NCBI RefSeq assembly: GCF_000002985.6
Contig: NC_003284.9
Coordinates: forward strand, 8,184,001-8,248,000
Source of the DNA: Caenorhabditis elegans
Taxonomy: Eukaryota > Nematoda > Chromadorea > Rhabditida > Rhabditidae
Length of the DNA stretch: 64,000 nucleotides
Direction of reading: 5' to 3'
Part shown: positions 26,796 through 39,000 of the stretch, piece after piece
Layout of the letters: each line of letters starts with the position of its first letter
Numbering within the stretch: the first letter of the stretch is position 1
Program-made: the position numbers and the translations under genes
The notes under the pieces: generated by a model
Told to the model about the DNA's origin: nothing
What the model saw: the letters and a program-made list of their open reading frames with translations, nothing else
Database searches by the model: none

Positions 26796-29269
26796 TCTGT
26801 AAATTTTTTAAAACTTAAAACTATTGTTGAAAATTTTGGCTAAACTAAGAAAAAGAAGCTTGCAAACAGTAGATTCAATTCGCACGTGGTTAGTTAGGAT
26901 GTGAAAACTAAATAAAGCAAATGAATCGGATAGTCAATATTTGCTCCAATTTTTCGTTGCATGGAGAACTTTGCTTTCTAACCGTCTTCGAAATTTGTAC
27001 AAACTTCAACTTATGTTATAAAATATTCCATCCAAGGACAAATCAAAATAAGTATCAAGAACAGACGTAAAAATTAAAATTTTTAATTACATTTCCCCAT
27101 TCACCATTCCTGTAAGAACTTTGCCTTTCTAAATGTACTGTGAATGGGGAAAGAGTGAGTATGTGGGGGTTTTTTATACATTTCCCGATGATTGATAACA
27201 GTGGGCCACGAGGAGTGATAATGATAAGAAATAAGGAATAGGATGGCAAACCCGCGTCGTTTTACGACTTGGTTCACTGACGTACGCCACATTCAGACGA
27301 TTCTAGAAAATTCGGTCGAATTTATCATTTCATTTTCAACTGGTCCATTAAATTGAAAGTGATGTTCATGGGCTTTGTAGAAACTATGCATTGCCTACAA
27401 ACTTCAGCCTTAACGATTACTATGAAAGTTTTGATAACGATTGGTGCCAATAGTGCTTCAATTTTAAACAATATATGGGATTATAAGAGTGATGAGAAAT
27501 CTATTTGCAAAGATTCATTTGCAAGAGAATAGATAACAAAATGCGACAAACGAATTGCTCTTCGATATTCTATTTGAATAAAAATTAGCAATTTTTTTTA
27601 AACGGCCGTTTAAAAATAGTTTTTAATTTTTACAGTTGAAACTAAATTTTGAACTATGAATCATTTCAACAGTTTCTTCCATCACATTTACAAAAATTCC
27701 TCATTTGTGTCTCTAGAAATGCTAATAGCTGTTTCAAATGTTAATAAAAACTTCAAAGTATTTCAAATATGATTTCACTACTTTTAGAAAAATTCATATT
27801 TTGAACCACAAATGCTCTTCTTAAAACCAGCCGAAATAAATAAAACCTTTTAAGAAATGTATCTCAAGCATCTTTATAAGAACAAAGAATATGTGTATAT
27901 AAGGGAGTATTTCTTGAAAGACAAAAGTGACAAAACAACTCATTGATGTGGCGGTTCTGGCATTTTTTGTTGACTGAAATTGTTTTTCTTCACAATTAAT
28001 GTGATTCATACACTGTACACTGAGCGAAAAACTGACTTTATTTATGTTTACTTTATACTGCTTCACTAACTGAACTTCCTCAAAATATAACTACTGAACT
28101 TCCTCAAAAATATTTTTAAAAAATCCCTATATCTCGTTTATATTTGACGACTACTGCGGTGGAATAGCTCAGCATCTTATTTTGAACAATTGCCTAATTC
28201 AAAGTATGCCTATCAACTTTTTTTTTGTTTTTAAAACATATTTTAAAAGTCCAATAGCGATTCTCAGAGTATTCTCAGAATGATTTTGAACTCAAATGTC
28301 TTGTGAATTGTTTGCAGCAAAAATGTGCGGGTAACCGAAAATAGCTTGAAATCCACTCACGAGACTCTCTTTTTTTGAACTTTGCTATCATCACACAAGT
28401 GTGTGATCTTTTAAATCATGTAACAGACAATGCCTACATTTCAAGAGACCAAACTTTTTTGATCATTTGCCTCATTATATACAAGAAAAGTTGTCAGCTT
28501 TTGTCAATTCCAAAAGTAATGGTGGGTGGAAACATCAAGCAACTATATTATGTATTGCTACTTTGTCTGATCAGCTATAGAATACATCTGCAATACAAGA
28601 ACTCTCTGTGGGTAAAGATCTAGGATAAAAATGACAATGAATTCCAAATACCGAAGTTTTTTTTGCTGACAACTCTTATCATATTCTTAAGTATATCAAA
28701 TTCTGAAGACAAAATGAGCTTTTAAAATATTATTTTAGTACATTAAATTTTAGATTGAATTCTTGTGGTTTGTAAAAAAATAGAAGAAGTTCTTCGCAGG
28801 ATTTAAAAACAACTTTTTAAAATTTATGATAATCGAATAATGGTTACTCAATCGAAACGCGAACTTACGTTTTTACGTTTACGAACGTTTTTTTTTGGCT
28901 TATTGCTAAGAAAACAGCCAGCCCTCTACAGGAAACTGAACGAAACGGCTCATCATTTGTTTTAATTGATATAATATACGGCTACTACATAACAACCATT
29001 TTTTTAACGTTACATAATGCAAAGAGCGGCAATAATTATAGAATGTCTTCGGATTCGGATGTTTTCGCATTTTCAACAGCTTTTGCAGTCAGATGTTGTT
29101 TTTTTTTCTGTTTTGAATGCGTCACCTAGATTTTCGGACCCTCATATGCTGGATTTTTTTTAATTTTCCAACAAATACTACAACCTAGATGCGTTATGTA
29201 CTTTAACAAAACCATTTATGACCAAACAATGTTCATTTTGCAATGTTTATCATCATATTCTCAGAAAAT
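26796..29269. other. Intergenic region upstream of cytidine deaminase
   Basis: Holds the TGATAA cluster and a short two-copy repeat of CTGAACTTCCTCAAAA near 28073-28110. No other gene is supported. The 82-codon open frame at 28375-28623 has no ATG at its start and no splice signals. Confidence 0.5.
27193..27227. promoter_or_regulatory. cdd-1: Cluster of three TGATAA (GATA-factor) sites upstream of cytidine deaminase
   Basis: TGATAA occurs at 27193-27198, 27216-27221 and 27222-27227, about 400-430 bp upstream of the start codon. GATA factors such as ELT-2 bind TGATAA in nematode intestinal promoters, so gut expression is possible. The function is inferred. Confidence 0.35.
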
Positions 29270-29494
29270 CTACTCTTTAAGGTTCAATTCCCTAATGATT
29301 CTCACAATCACTAATTCAACCGACGCATTTCCAAGTTTTAATTTGGCATTTTTGCTCATTAGTGCACGTTGAAATCCGTGGGCATCACGTTCTGGTGCTG
29401 ACGATCCGACTTTTGCTTGACTTGTCAGATAAGTCATACGCATTACATATATGTATATATATGCATAAGTACTCCTACATTTCCATTCAGTCAT
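29270..29494 (-). CDS. Hypothetical small ORF (57-74 residues)
   Basis: An open frame with real ATG codons at 29494 and 29443. The last ~50 residues have coding-like composition, including SSAPERDAHGFQRALMSKN and a basic, hydrophobic end VELVIVRIIRELNLKE. TATATATA lies between the two candidate starts. The frame could be a small gene, a last exon or a decayed fragment. No recognised domain. Confidence 0.3.
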   Translation of the reverse strand: MTEWKCRSTYAYIYIYVMRMTYLTSQAKVGSSAPERDAHGFQRALMSKNAKLKLGNASVELVIVRIIRELNLKE

Positions 29495-29911
29495 CAGACG
29501 TTAGCCAACAGTTACTACCCCTATTTAGATTTCGAATCATTTTTTTTTCGTGAATATTAAAAATACTAATAAAAGTTTTTTAACGATTTTGTTTTATTTC
29601 TGAATTTGTCATTCAAATTCAAAAAAAAAAACACTCAAGTCATAAGACTTTCTTTAAGTTGAAAAAGTAATAAATTGAAGAATGCACACGCACACGACCG
29701 TAAATATACACACGGCGTACACTTGAAAACGTACATTTTATACTTCAAGATTTTATTCGCTTAGCAACATGGCACAATTCTTAGAAAAAATTCAAGAATT
29801 TCGTTTTACATAAGATCTCAAAGTGTGGGCAAGTCGGGCGACCGAATTCATACATTTTTAAACCCGCCCATTTTCTTTTATTTCTTGATAGATTGCGGTA
29901 TATTCTGGTGT

Positions 29912-30106
29912 TTATTGTACCTCTTCTCCTTTTAGCGTTTCACTAGGTATACCAAGTAGTACCTGTGCCTTTAAAATTGAAACATGTTTTCTGTAGTGTT
30001 CTATTGTGTTCTTACTGTACTCTAGAGAAATGACGTGTGTCCAGTATAGTGTATCATACATAGTTTCATATGATGTGCTCAACTCCCTTGGTTCCATCTT
30101 AATCAT
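29912..30106 (-). CDS. Hypothetical small protein, 64 residues
   Basis: Single open frame from an ATG at 30106, with an in-frame TGA four codons upstream that fixes the start. An AATAAA signal at 29882-29877 lies about 30 bases after the stop, as expected of a real 3' end. The composition is coding-like, hydrophilic and rich in Glu, Lys, Ser and Tyr, including MEPRELSTSYETMYDTLYW. No signal peptide or known motif is seen. A GTACTACTT donor-like site after codon 49 would allow splicing to another exon, possibly toward 29494. I do not recognise it. Confidence 0.4.
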   Translation of the reverse strand: MIKMEPRELSTSYETMYDTLYWTHVISLEYSKNTIEHYRKHVSILKAQVLLGIPSETLKGEEVQ

Positions 30107-31077
30107 TGAAAGGCGTCAGAGAAATAATAAAAGGTGACACAATTGTTGACGAACTTTCCAAAGTGAGCGAATCGACGTCAGGAATTTGAAGGCCTGTGTT
30201 TCAATAAAATCTGAGCTTATTTTACGCATCAAATGGTACTACAAAATTAGAAAAACATTATCATTTGCTCCGAATTTCTAATTTCCTAAAATAGTAAAAA
30301 GTGTGAAGGCACATGGTTTGCCTTACTTTTTTTTGATGTTTTGAAGCTTTGCAAATGTGAAAATAACAACATGTGGCCTAAGGATATGATCTTGGCTTAT
30401 TCATATTTTCTATTCTGAGAAAGTTCATTGGCCCAGCTCTGTTCACAAATCTACGATTTAATCTCAAGAAGAATGATAAATGTTCTAGTTTTTTAAGAGT
30501 TGTAAACCATACGAGATATCACTACAAGTTCTACGATTTCCAAACTGTTGATTTCTAATTTAAACGGAAAATCCTCGACCACCATTTCTCCGGGAGAAAA
30601 ACAAAACAATACATAAAGAGCCTTCATAAAAAATGAGAAGCTGCTTCATCATGACCGTCCAGGCTCTTCCAATCTTACGCGCATTTTCTGATATTCTCGT
30701 GTTTTTTCTTCCCTTCCACCTTTTTTATTAATTCCAGTTAGGTTCTTTTCTCTATTATACGTTGTTCTGTCTGGATATATTAATTTCTCGACACTGATCA
30801 TCTAGAACTACAGATGTTGGTTTGACTATCTTGATTTACAGATTTTTCGACGAATAACATCAATTATCACCAAACCCAATAATTATTATTGTTATCGTTA
30901 ACAAAGCTAGCCCGCCTTTTCTGTTTTGACTTCCAAGCCTTCTCTAAAAAGCATAGTATAAATTCCATTTCTAATAATCACATACCACTCCGAATCCCTC
31001 TTTATTCGTTTTTCTTTTTCATACTTGAAAATATTTGACTTTGAAAATCTTTTAATTAAAAACTTCCAGAGTGAAAA
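30107..31077. other. Intergenic region upstream of the first peptide gene
   Basis: AT-rich. The last ~60 bases form a pyrimidine-rich tract ending in CTTCCAG eight bases before the ATG at 31078, consistent with a trans-splice acceptor. No other feature seen. Confidence 0.5.
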
Positions 31078-31527
31078 ATGAACTCAATCTTGGCTTTCGT
31101 CGCCGTTGCATCCATCATTTTTGTTAAGGCCAGCGCGCACATCGGAGAATTCGAGCAGGTACAGTTTTTGAGTGTTTTTTGTTTAAAATTCACATTTTTA
31201 TTGTGAACTGACAAAATAGAAACTGTGTTGCAATTTAACGATATAATATTTCAGGTGGGATTGGGAGCAACAAGCTTCAAGCCTCAGTTCGATGTTTCAC
31301 CAGTGCAATCCCGCGCCGGCGGTCTCTACGAGCAATTCAGAGGCATGCAAAACCAGTACGGTAGTTCCCCGAAGTTCCAGTACACTGGCCGCAATCAAAT
31401 CCTCGAAAAGAGACCACAGTCCCCATGGCAATCGCCACTCCGCAACTGTTATCTGTCTCCGGTGCAATGCCTGCTCCCGGTGCAACAGCATCAATTCAAC
31501 AAGTTTCACAAAAGATTTATGCTGTAG
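31078..31527 (+). CDS. Secreted peptide precursor with NCYLSPVQC motif (peptide gene A)
   Basis: Two exons, 31078-31158 and 31255-31527, phase 0, giving 117 residues. A signal peptide (MNSILAFVAVASIIFVKASA) is followed by a Gln/Ser/Pro-rich spacer and a dibasic site (EKRP). A two-cysteine motif, LRNCYLSPVQCLLP, lies in the C-terminal third. The mature region ends in a basic tail (FHKRFML). An AATAAA signal is at 31651-31656. The C-x6-C ring with a central Pro has the spacing of allatostatin C and related somatostatin-type peptides, so a secreted neuropeptide-like role is inferred. The intron lies near the signal peptide, unlike the related genes at 34.4, 35.7 and 40.4 kb, where it lies just before the motif. 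Confidence 0.75.
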
Positions 31528-34383
31528 GCTCATAGAAATCGAATAATTTGATCTCCTAAAAACGTGATCTCATCCCTATCGCATTCCCGAACAATTATTG
31601 ATTCCAGTTTTCTGATCACTTTGTCCCCGTTTTTATGTGTCCTGATGATTAATAAAGCAAAGTCAGCGTTACCCAACCATTTTTCAAAAGTTTTGGTTTT
31701 TAAAAAAGAACATTAATTGTTTTTTTTTCCGAAAAGAGTTTCATCACATGAAAATCTGCCTAAATTCAGATCAACCTGTTGTGCGAAATTTGGCCAATGC
31801 AGAAAACCAAGTGAAACGTAAAATTGTTTATTGATATCAAAAGTCTAATACCTACGCAATAATGTCAAAAATAAATCGTTTCACCTAGACCACTAAATCT
31901 GAATTCTTTGTGCGTGTAGAACAGAATTGGTCCAACCTGGCTCATTTTATTCTATTGACAAATCGCAATTTCCTCCATCAATCTAATGGGTAATTTGTCA
32001 CAGGAGACCAAAAATGCTCGAGATATGTAACTTGTTTCCGTGTATCATGCGATAATGGTTTCTGAAAACTAGAAGCAAAACCTTTTCAAAAATGTTTTCT
32101 GAAAGTTGTTTATGTATGTTAATTAGTAACAGATAAAACTCATCTAAATATTTGAAGTTTGGTTTATTGAAACAAAAATTTGTTGTCAACTTGGATTGAG
32201 TGTACTACCGCTAAAATGTCGAAAATGACGTCACTCATTTGCGCGGGAATTCGAAAATTGTTACCGTAAATTCTTTATTAGTGATGCATTCAACACTAAT
32301 TTCCAGGCCCTTTCTGAATACACCACTATGAGAAACTGCAGCATTAATTTTGTGACGGCTATTTGCAATTGGAGATTTTGTTTTTAGTCACAAAAGCTCA
32401 GTTTGTAGCAAAAATTCATTATGATTGTGAATTTTTGTAACAAAAAGATACAATAATTTAATTATGTTTTTAAATTAACAAGAAATCATCAAACATATAC
32501 AAAAACACCCCACAAATTTTGAAAACTATTCAGGTGGCTTTTCAAGCAAATTAGCAAATAACATATTTTACTCTAACTAACTTCAAACGAGTTTAATTTT
32601 GTTTGACCAGTGATTAACTAACTTACCGTGATCCCACAAAGCGTTGCTGGTCTGTTACTGCTCAGTTATTGAAGACTGTACTACTAATATAAAAAACACT
32701 GTAATTTACTTGTTATTTAAAAATAAACCTAAAAAGTTGTTCCAAAAAACCATAAATCATTCAAAAAAACACAGGCTGATCTTTGAATCTTCTTTTATTT
32801 ATGTATATATCAAGTTGATACTATCAAAATCGTTGAAAGATTATGATAATTGTTTAGTTCCCTTTTTCCGACACTGGTGTGTATGTTTGGTTAAAAAATG
32901 AACAAGCTTTACTTTTCCCAAAAGTGGCTTTTTACTATTAGTGTCATATCCAACCAGCCACACTACAACGTCAGCAGTAAAATGAACGCCTGTGAGTGAC
33001 ATTGTCTACTCGGTTCCTTTTTTGGAACGTTCCACTAAAAAACTACAATTGTACATTGAGCCTTGCTTTTAAAAATTTACAAACAAATTATTTGATATTT
33101 ATGGATATGACATAATACATTTGTGGATAAGTGAAAAAATGAGAAACCTGCTTAGCGTTGGCTTATAAACATCTCTTGATCAGTAGGAAGTAAAACCCAG
33201 TTTATTAGTGTTTGATGTTTTGCTTTAAGAAGATTCGAAAACTATTGCAATCTAATGGAGTGGGCAAAAATCTGAACTAGGGACAAAATGAAATCGTATC
33301 AAAGAATCAAAAAATCGAAAAAAGAACGTGAATATTTCACGATGAAATATATGTATCAAAAATGAAAATAGCACAATAACTTTGATACTTTTTTATTACA
33401 TGCCCTTAATTGCTCAATTTAAAAAAAACGTGATATAAACTTTTACTCTTCAGGTTCAGATATGGTTATTTTCAGAAATGCAAACAATTCCATACGTTTT
33501 CATTTTGTATCAGCTAAAAAATCCATTTTTTAAATGAGGGCAAGTAATACAAGTACCATATTTTTTTCGGAATTAGTATGTTTTCAAAAAACATCTGGGA
33601 AAAAATTGAGGGAAATTGTCTTAAGTCTGCAAAAAAACTTAAATTTTGAAGAAAGAGTAGTCTGTTTCAGTTAGTTCCAATCAGTACACGGTTCAAAACT
33701 AGAAATTGTGTGATTATGAGTAATTACCGTCACAAAATTATGATCATTGGTAAATGTTGACAATTGAAATTATCATCTGATTTAGGTTGACATGAAAAAC
33801 ATATTGTAAGAAATTAGTGCATTGAAAACCTTGGAAACTCTTTTATTGGATACTAAATTGACTAAAAAATAAAAATTTATCAATAAGGTCTGGAAAGTCG
33901 TTTGAATTGCGCGCATAAATTGAGAGCATAGGATTTACAGAAGATGAGACGAAAACGAATCAGAAGGTGTTTCCACAACCGGTTTGCAATGTGCATCGGC
34001 GAGCCCAATAAAATCAGCGAAATCGAGGACTTCCCACGATGAGCACAACACGAATACGCCGATTTGCAATGCGCACATTGAGACCGTTTGCAAGTCGCGG
34101 TGTACGTCAACAATGTCGATTAAGCGAGGTTCCAGATAGACACGCCGCAACCTAAGTGTGACTCGCAAAAAGAAAATATTTTCAAAACGGTATGATCGTT
34201 ATTAGGTTGATGTGGGGGCCATCGCCCCAAAATCATATAATTTGCTAAAAAACGGTGATGTTAATATTATTATATAATGCTTTATTTATTTATTGACAAA
34301 AAAAACGAATCACAATAGTTTAGTTTTAAAACCGTGTTCTAATTAAAAACCCGACGTATGTAATACAATCAGAATAATTAAAA
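31528..34383. other. Intergenic region with a GC-rich island
   Basis: Mostly AT-rich with no supported gene. The exception is 33895-34170, a GC-rich stretch open on the minus strand for 77 codons and containing several CG-rich words. It lacks splice signals and an identifiable protein, and could be a pseudogene or repeat remnant. Confidence 0.4.
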
Positions 34384-34705
34384 TTATTTCTTCGATCCGA
34401 AAAAAGCGGGCTTGCTATTGGTGATAAGAAGCTTAGAGTAGATGCTCCTCAGTGACTTCTCCTCGAACACACGCAAAACTGGTTGAAGACTTGAACTTCT
34501 TGGGAAATTGCCAAGCAAACATTGAGCAGGCGAGAAGAAACAATTCCGTTCGTAAGTGTAGTCACTAAACATGTTAGTTATGCATTAAATTTTAATTGTT
34601 GCAAATTCACTGTTTTATTGGATATTGTAGACGATAAGGGTGTGGTAATAAAGCAGAAGTTACAACTACAAAGAGACAAGACGTAGTGAATAGTGTTCGA
34701 AGCAT
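34384..34705 (-). CDS. Secreted peptide precursor with RNCFFSPAQC motif (peptide gene B)
   Basis: Two exons, 34705-34611 and 34564-34384, phase 2, giving 91 residues. The signal peptide is MLRTLFTTSCLFVVVTSA. Exon 2 opens almost directly on YERNCFFSPAQCLL. After the motif comes a Ser/Leu/Lys-rich segment (EEKSLRSIYSKL) ending FFGSKK. Exon 1 has exactly the same length (95 nt) and phase as in gene C at 35.7 kb, and the proteins align along almost their whole length, so these are recent duplicates arranged head to head. AATAAA-type signals lie near 34281-34295. The two cysteines after the signal peptide would form a C-x6-C ring. Confidence 0.75.
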
Positions 34706-35727
34706 ATTGAACTTAGATTTAGTTTTGAATAAAATAATGATGATATGCCCCATTTTTATATTGAAATTTGTTTTTGGGCGGAGCAAGTCATTCATTGAAA
34801 GGGGATAAAGTTCCGTTTTAATAGCCAGCCGATTATCCGGGTATAAACTACGCCTGTGAAGATTTTTATTTCGGTTCTGACCAAGACTCAGACATATTGG
34901 TCACGTTGACTTTCCAATCGGTCATGGTTTCCGGATCAACATCGAAATATCAGCTTATGTGGTGTTTGATGGATATGTATATTTTGAAGTCACTCGTGAA
35001 ATACTTGCCAATATATTCTTTTGAAAGCAAAGCATGGCAAGTTGGGAAATTGTGCAAACATTCTATAGTGCTAATATGACCGCATTATTTCAAAACATTT
35101 GTAAAAACTGTTTAATTACAGTAAAAAAAGACACTTTACATAATCGTTGACAGTTTTTGAAATGTATGATTGTGTCGTTAAATAATGTAAGTGGCTGAAT
35201 TCACCTTCAAGTGAGTCTAAACTTATCACTCCAACATTTTTAAACTGTTTTGTCTTTTCATGTTTTGAAACCGTATCAAAAAATTCCATGAGCACACATC
35301 GCCTTTTGGAAAATGATGATACCGCTCTTTTGAACAGACTGAACTTTTTAGCGCATGGAGTTGTGCCTAAAAATTTTTTGAAAAAATCATCATAAAATCT
35401 GATTACTTCTGACCGACTTTTTGCATTTTTCCTGATCTCCAGTCATCATAGTTTTTTCCGAAACGAAAACCTGTAAAATATTATTTTCAAATGTCAAAAG
35501 TGACACCAATAATCCATTCATATCAGACAGTTTTAAAAACTCCTTTGCTGAAAAGCAAGCAAAAACCTGAAAGGCATTTTTTATCCTGGATAAGCTGCTC
35601 TAAACAATGTTTGACAAAAGCAATGCACATTTTCTGAATGAAAATAGGCTCCTCCTAGTTGATAAAAATTAATATAAAAGAAAGTAGAAAATTTGTTAGT
35701 TTTCTAGTTATATTTTCAAACTTTACC
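34706..35727. other. Divergent spacer between peptide genes B and C
   Basis: A 1-kb shared upstream region for two divergent genes. A TATAAAA-like word on the minus strand lies about 45-50 bases before gene B. At 34880-35070 a codon-like stretch is open on the plus strand (180 bases) with higher GC. It has no splice signals or recognisable product and may be a decayed gene fragment. Confidence 0.4.
35660..35679 (+). promoter_or_regulatory. TGATAA and TATA box of peptide gene C
   Basis: TGATAA (35660-35665) is followed eight bases later by TATAAAA (35673-35679), 49 bases before the ATG at 35728. This is a compact promoter of the kind seen in short nematode genes. A GATA factor could drive gut expression. 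Confidence 0.45.
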
Positions 35728-36064
35728 ATGTTAAGGACACTTATCATTTTTGCTTGCGTTTTCATGCTCACATCAGCTTCACTGTTGGAACATCCTTGTC
35801 GCGTGCACCGAATAAAAAGACCGTAAGTTATTAAGTGACATTAACTTATCAAATTAAAAATCAATAATTTTCAGAGACTTCCATTTCAAGAGGAATTGCT
35901 TCTTTTCTCCCGCACAGTGCATTTTGGAAAATTTCCCGAAAAGTTCCAATCTGATACCAATGCTTTCAATATTTGAGGATAAGTCACTGACCACAATTTA
36001 TTCGAAAATGACCCGCTCTAACAACATGCCTTTTTTTTTTCGGCTCCAGGAAATAGGACACTAA
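35728..36064 (+). CDS. Secreted peptide precursor with RNCFFSPAQC motif, altered C-terminus (peptide gene C)
   Basis: Two exons, 35728-35822 and 35875-36064, phase 2, giving 94 residues. The signal peptide begins MLRTLIIFACVFMLTSAS. The motif FKRNCFFSPAQCILENF sits just after the intron, and the Lys-Arg before NCFF could be a cleavage site. The following segment (FEDKSLTTIYSKM) matches gene B. The extreme C-terminus does not: after a run of ten T (36031-36040) the frame reads RLQEIGH, whereas with one T fewer it would read FGSRK then stop, matching the FGSKK end of gene B. So the copy carries a +1 slip, or the run length is a sequencing error. Confidence 0.75.
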
Positions 36065-39000
36065 TTTTTTAAATGATTTTTTAAATCTGACTGGTTTTAT
36101 TGTAATACGGTTATTCTGATATTCGCTTTACTAGTTTCCAATGAAATTTTTTTATTCTATTTGTTGGTCAAGTGCAAAGTGTTTTAGAAAGTTCTGATCA
36201 GGAAGTCTATCAGTCGAACAAACAACTTTTAACTATTACAACAAAATCTTCAAGAAGTTAATACTCCGACTAAATTAATCTTATTCAGTTGAGAAAACGT
36301 GTCTCCTAAGATTTTTACTTTGACTTAGCTTACGCAAAGTATCATAATTTACCGGAAGCAGGTAAATTATAGTACTTCTCAAGAAACTGTAATTCAACAT
36401 TTTGGCAATGAATAAACTTCAATAATGGTCACCACATAAATAACCATTCTTATGCCATGTTCATATTTAGCCTGAAAATTGAGTTTTCCTATTTGAATTT
36501 TCCTAATACTAAAATAACTCATCTTTTTTTTAATCAAAACATTTTTGGGGTACAGCTAATACATAAGTTCCTGAATATTTTATTTTGATCTTGAAGCTTT
36601 GACGTTAGTTTTTGATAAAAGGTTTCATAAAGTTGGTCGATTTTTTCATACCCTTAAAATCACCAAAAATCTGTCTATGAATACGTTTTTTTTGAGTTTC
36701 GTGTATGACTTGAAAGTTGCGCAAATATGCATTAAAACTATTTCAGATCGAAATGTTCCGGGTGAACATATAGAGCAATACATTTCCAGAGGAATTTTGT
36801 TGCATACTGTTTTAAGCTTTGTCAGGAAACATTTCAAAAGGGGATTCCCAACTAAGCCATGAAACAAATTACCGTTATGTTAATTAAATCGAAGTAGGCA
36901 TGCTCACACATCTGATCATATGTTTTCTCTTGATGCCTTCCAACGCCCATTCATTTTTCCCACCAGATCAACTCGGATTTTGCACATCATCGAGTTTTAG
37001 TGAAGTTTGATGCTTTTAAAGATTTATTTCATTCAGTTTTGTGTTAGTCAACCAAAGTCCATTATGTACCCTAAAAAAATGACTGTGTAATATTAGAAGA
37101 AGAAAATTCGAGGATCGCATCGGCTTGGAATCTATTTGCACTCTTTATTTTGTTCTCACTTCCTTGTTTTGAGAATATTATTGTAGATTCCAAGAACGCG
37201 AGAGTCAACTAGTTTCCAAAGAATGCTCGTGAGAAAACGCCTGAAATTGTTAATACTTACTGCACGTGTGCAATAATGCAACAGATCGCATGTTAGAACC
37301 ATATAGTTTCATCTTAGAGTAATGATTCGTACCCAATTTGCAGCACGTATACTACTTGTACAGCGACCCAACGACCACCTCATCAATAACAAATGAAAAT
37401 GTGAACAAACTACTTGTCATAGACATTCCATTGTCCCGGCAATTACTTACATAATCTGGGAGATGTTTTGAAAATGACGTGAAGTTAAGTAAAATCCTAT
37501 TTTGTTTAACGCTTCGAATAAGGTTTTAAACCAAAAATTTGATGCGTTTGTACTTTACTACAGTTCTGACTTTAGTTGGTGGGGCTAACAAATCCTAATA
37601 AATTTTATTGATGAGTTTAAAAAGAACAAAAAGAAAACACAAGCCCACGCAACTGATATAATGTATTTTGAAGTTTTCTATTTTTTCAATCGAAAATGTT
37701 AAGCGCTTTTTCATAAACCCTTAAATCGTAAAGTAATTATTTTCTTTTTTAGATAAATGTCTTTTATATGATCCCTTTCCTACGTGAATTCCTGGTTTAT
37801 TTTTGCATTATTTTGATCCAAAGCAATACTTGAACCCTACACAAAATACGTATCGTTATAATAGCTCCATTGTTTTCGGCCCATATCAACACTTCAAGTT
37901 GATTGCAGCTGCTACTACTTGTGTTGTGAATATGGAAATATTAGCGTAGAGTTGAAATAGCTAATCGGTAAATAATCTAGCAGAGCTTCTTAAAATAAGG
38001 TATGAAAACCTGCTCTAACTGATTAAAAATATAACCAAAGTCCTAGAGGACTACAAGAAATAGTCTTATGCCATGAAAAAGATCTCAAATTACAGGGAAA
38101 GAAAACAAAACACACTTTTTTGATCTACTCATTGTGTAACTTTTCTCATTGTCAAATAAAACTTGGTTCTACTTTGATACAATTTCCTAGTTGTAATTTA
38201 CGTGTGTGGTTTGTCTCACTTCCGAGTAATATCTAGAAATTACGATAATTTCTAGTCCATGGGAAACTGTGAATTAGCTTATTTTTGCTTTCGTTGGTTA
38301 TAAAAATAAACTTGGCAATTAAGCATAAAATTCTGAATATCGATTGAAAAGTAAACACGGTGAAATTAGTTTCAAAACAAAATCTCAAGTAAAAATTATG
38401 CAGGTAACCAATGAAATTAAATCTACAGATTCCAACTATTGGCTGCGGAAAATGTAGTTCTGTCTGAAGTTCGAAATTGTTCAATTTTTTAAAAAGGGGT
38501 TAAAAGAAGTTAAATTTATTAAATCCGGAATGAAAAATATTTGGGACAAAAAAAGTCGTACGAGCTGTTCAAAATTCGAATACGAATTTTCCAGTATAGT
38601 TCGAAGTATAGAGTAGTATAGTAAAGGTAGTAGAGAGTATAGTATAGATCGACTACACTATTTCTTTGAAATTTCGAAATATACATATTTTTAGCGCACT
38701 CTATTGGAAAACATTGAAACTGTGAGTGAGAGAAAAAGGAAACTTTGTGTATTCCTAAATGTTTAATAAACTCCAAAACATGATTATTTTCATTTCAATA
38801 AAATTTACTGATACTAAATTCACTTATAATAAGGAACTCCGGTACTAGTGTTTTATTTTTCCTGATTAAAAATAAATAAAATTATAAATAAAACGTGTGT
38901 AGTTTTTTGTATTTTTAGGCTTAGGAAATCTCTATTTCTAAACCAAAAGAGGGAAAATGGACATAAAGTTTCATTAAAATTAATAATTTTATACTGAGGA

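Noticed and set aside
29281..29292. GGTTCAATTCC, resembling a tRNA B box
   Set aside because: No A box or cloverleaf arms at the right distance on either strand. No tRNA was found in the window.
32238..32249. TTTGCGCGGGAA, an E2F-like site
   Set aside because: No gene start is nearby, and from memory similar words occur in dispersed nematode repeats.
37255..37313. Minus-strand ATG with 17 codons and a GTAAGTATT donor
   Set aside because: The nearest acceptor leaves a 20-base intron and the next gives only a few residues. There is no support for a gene.
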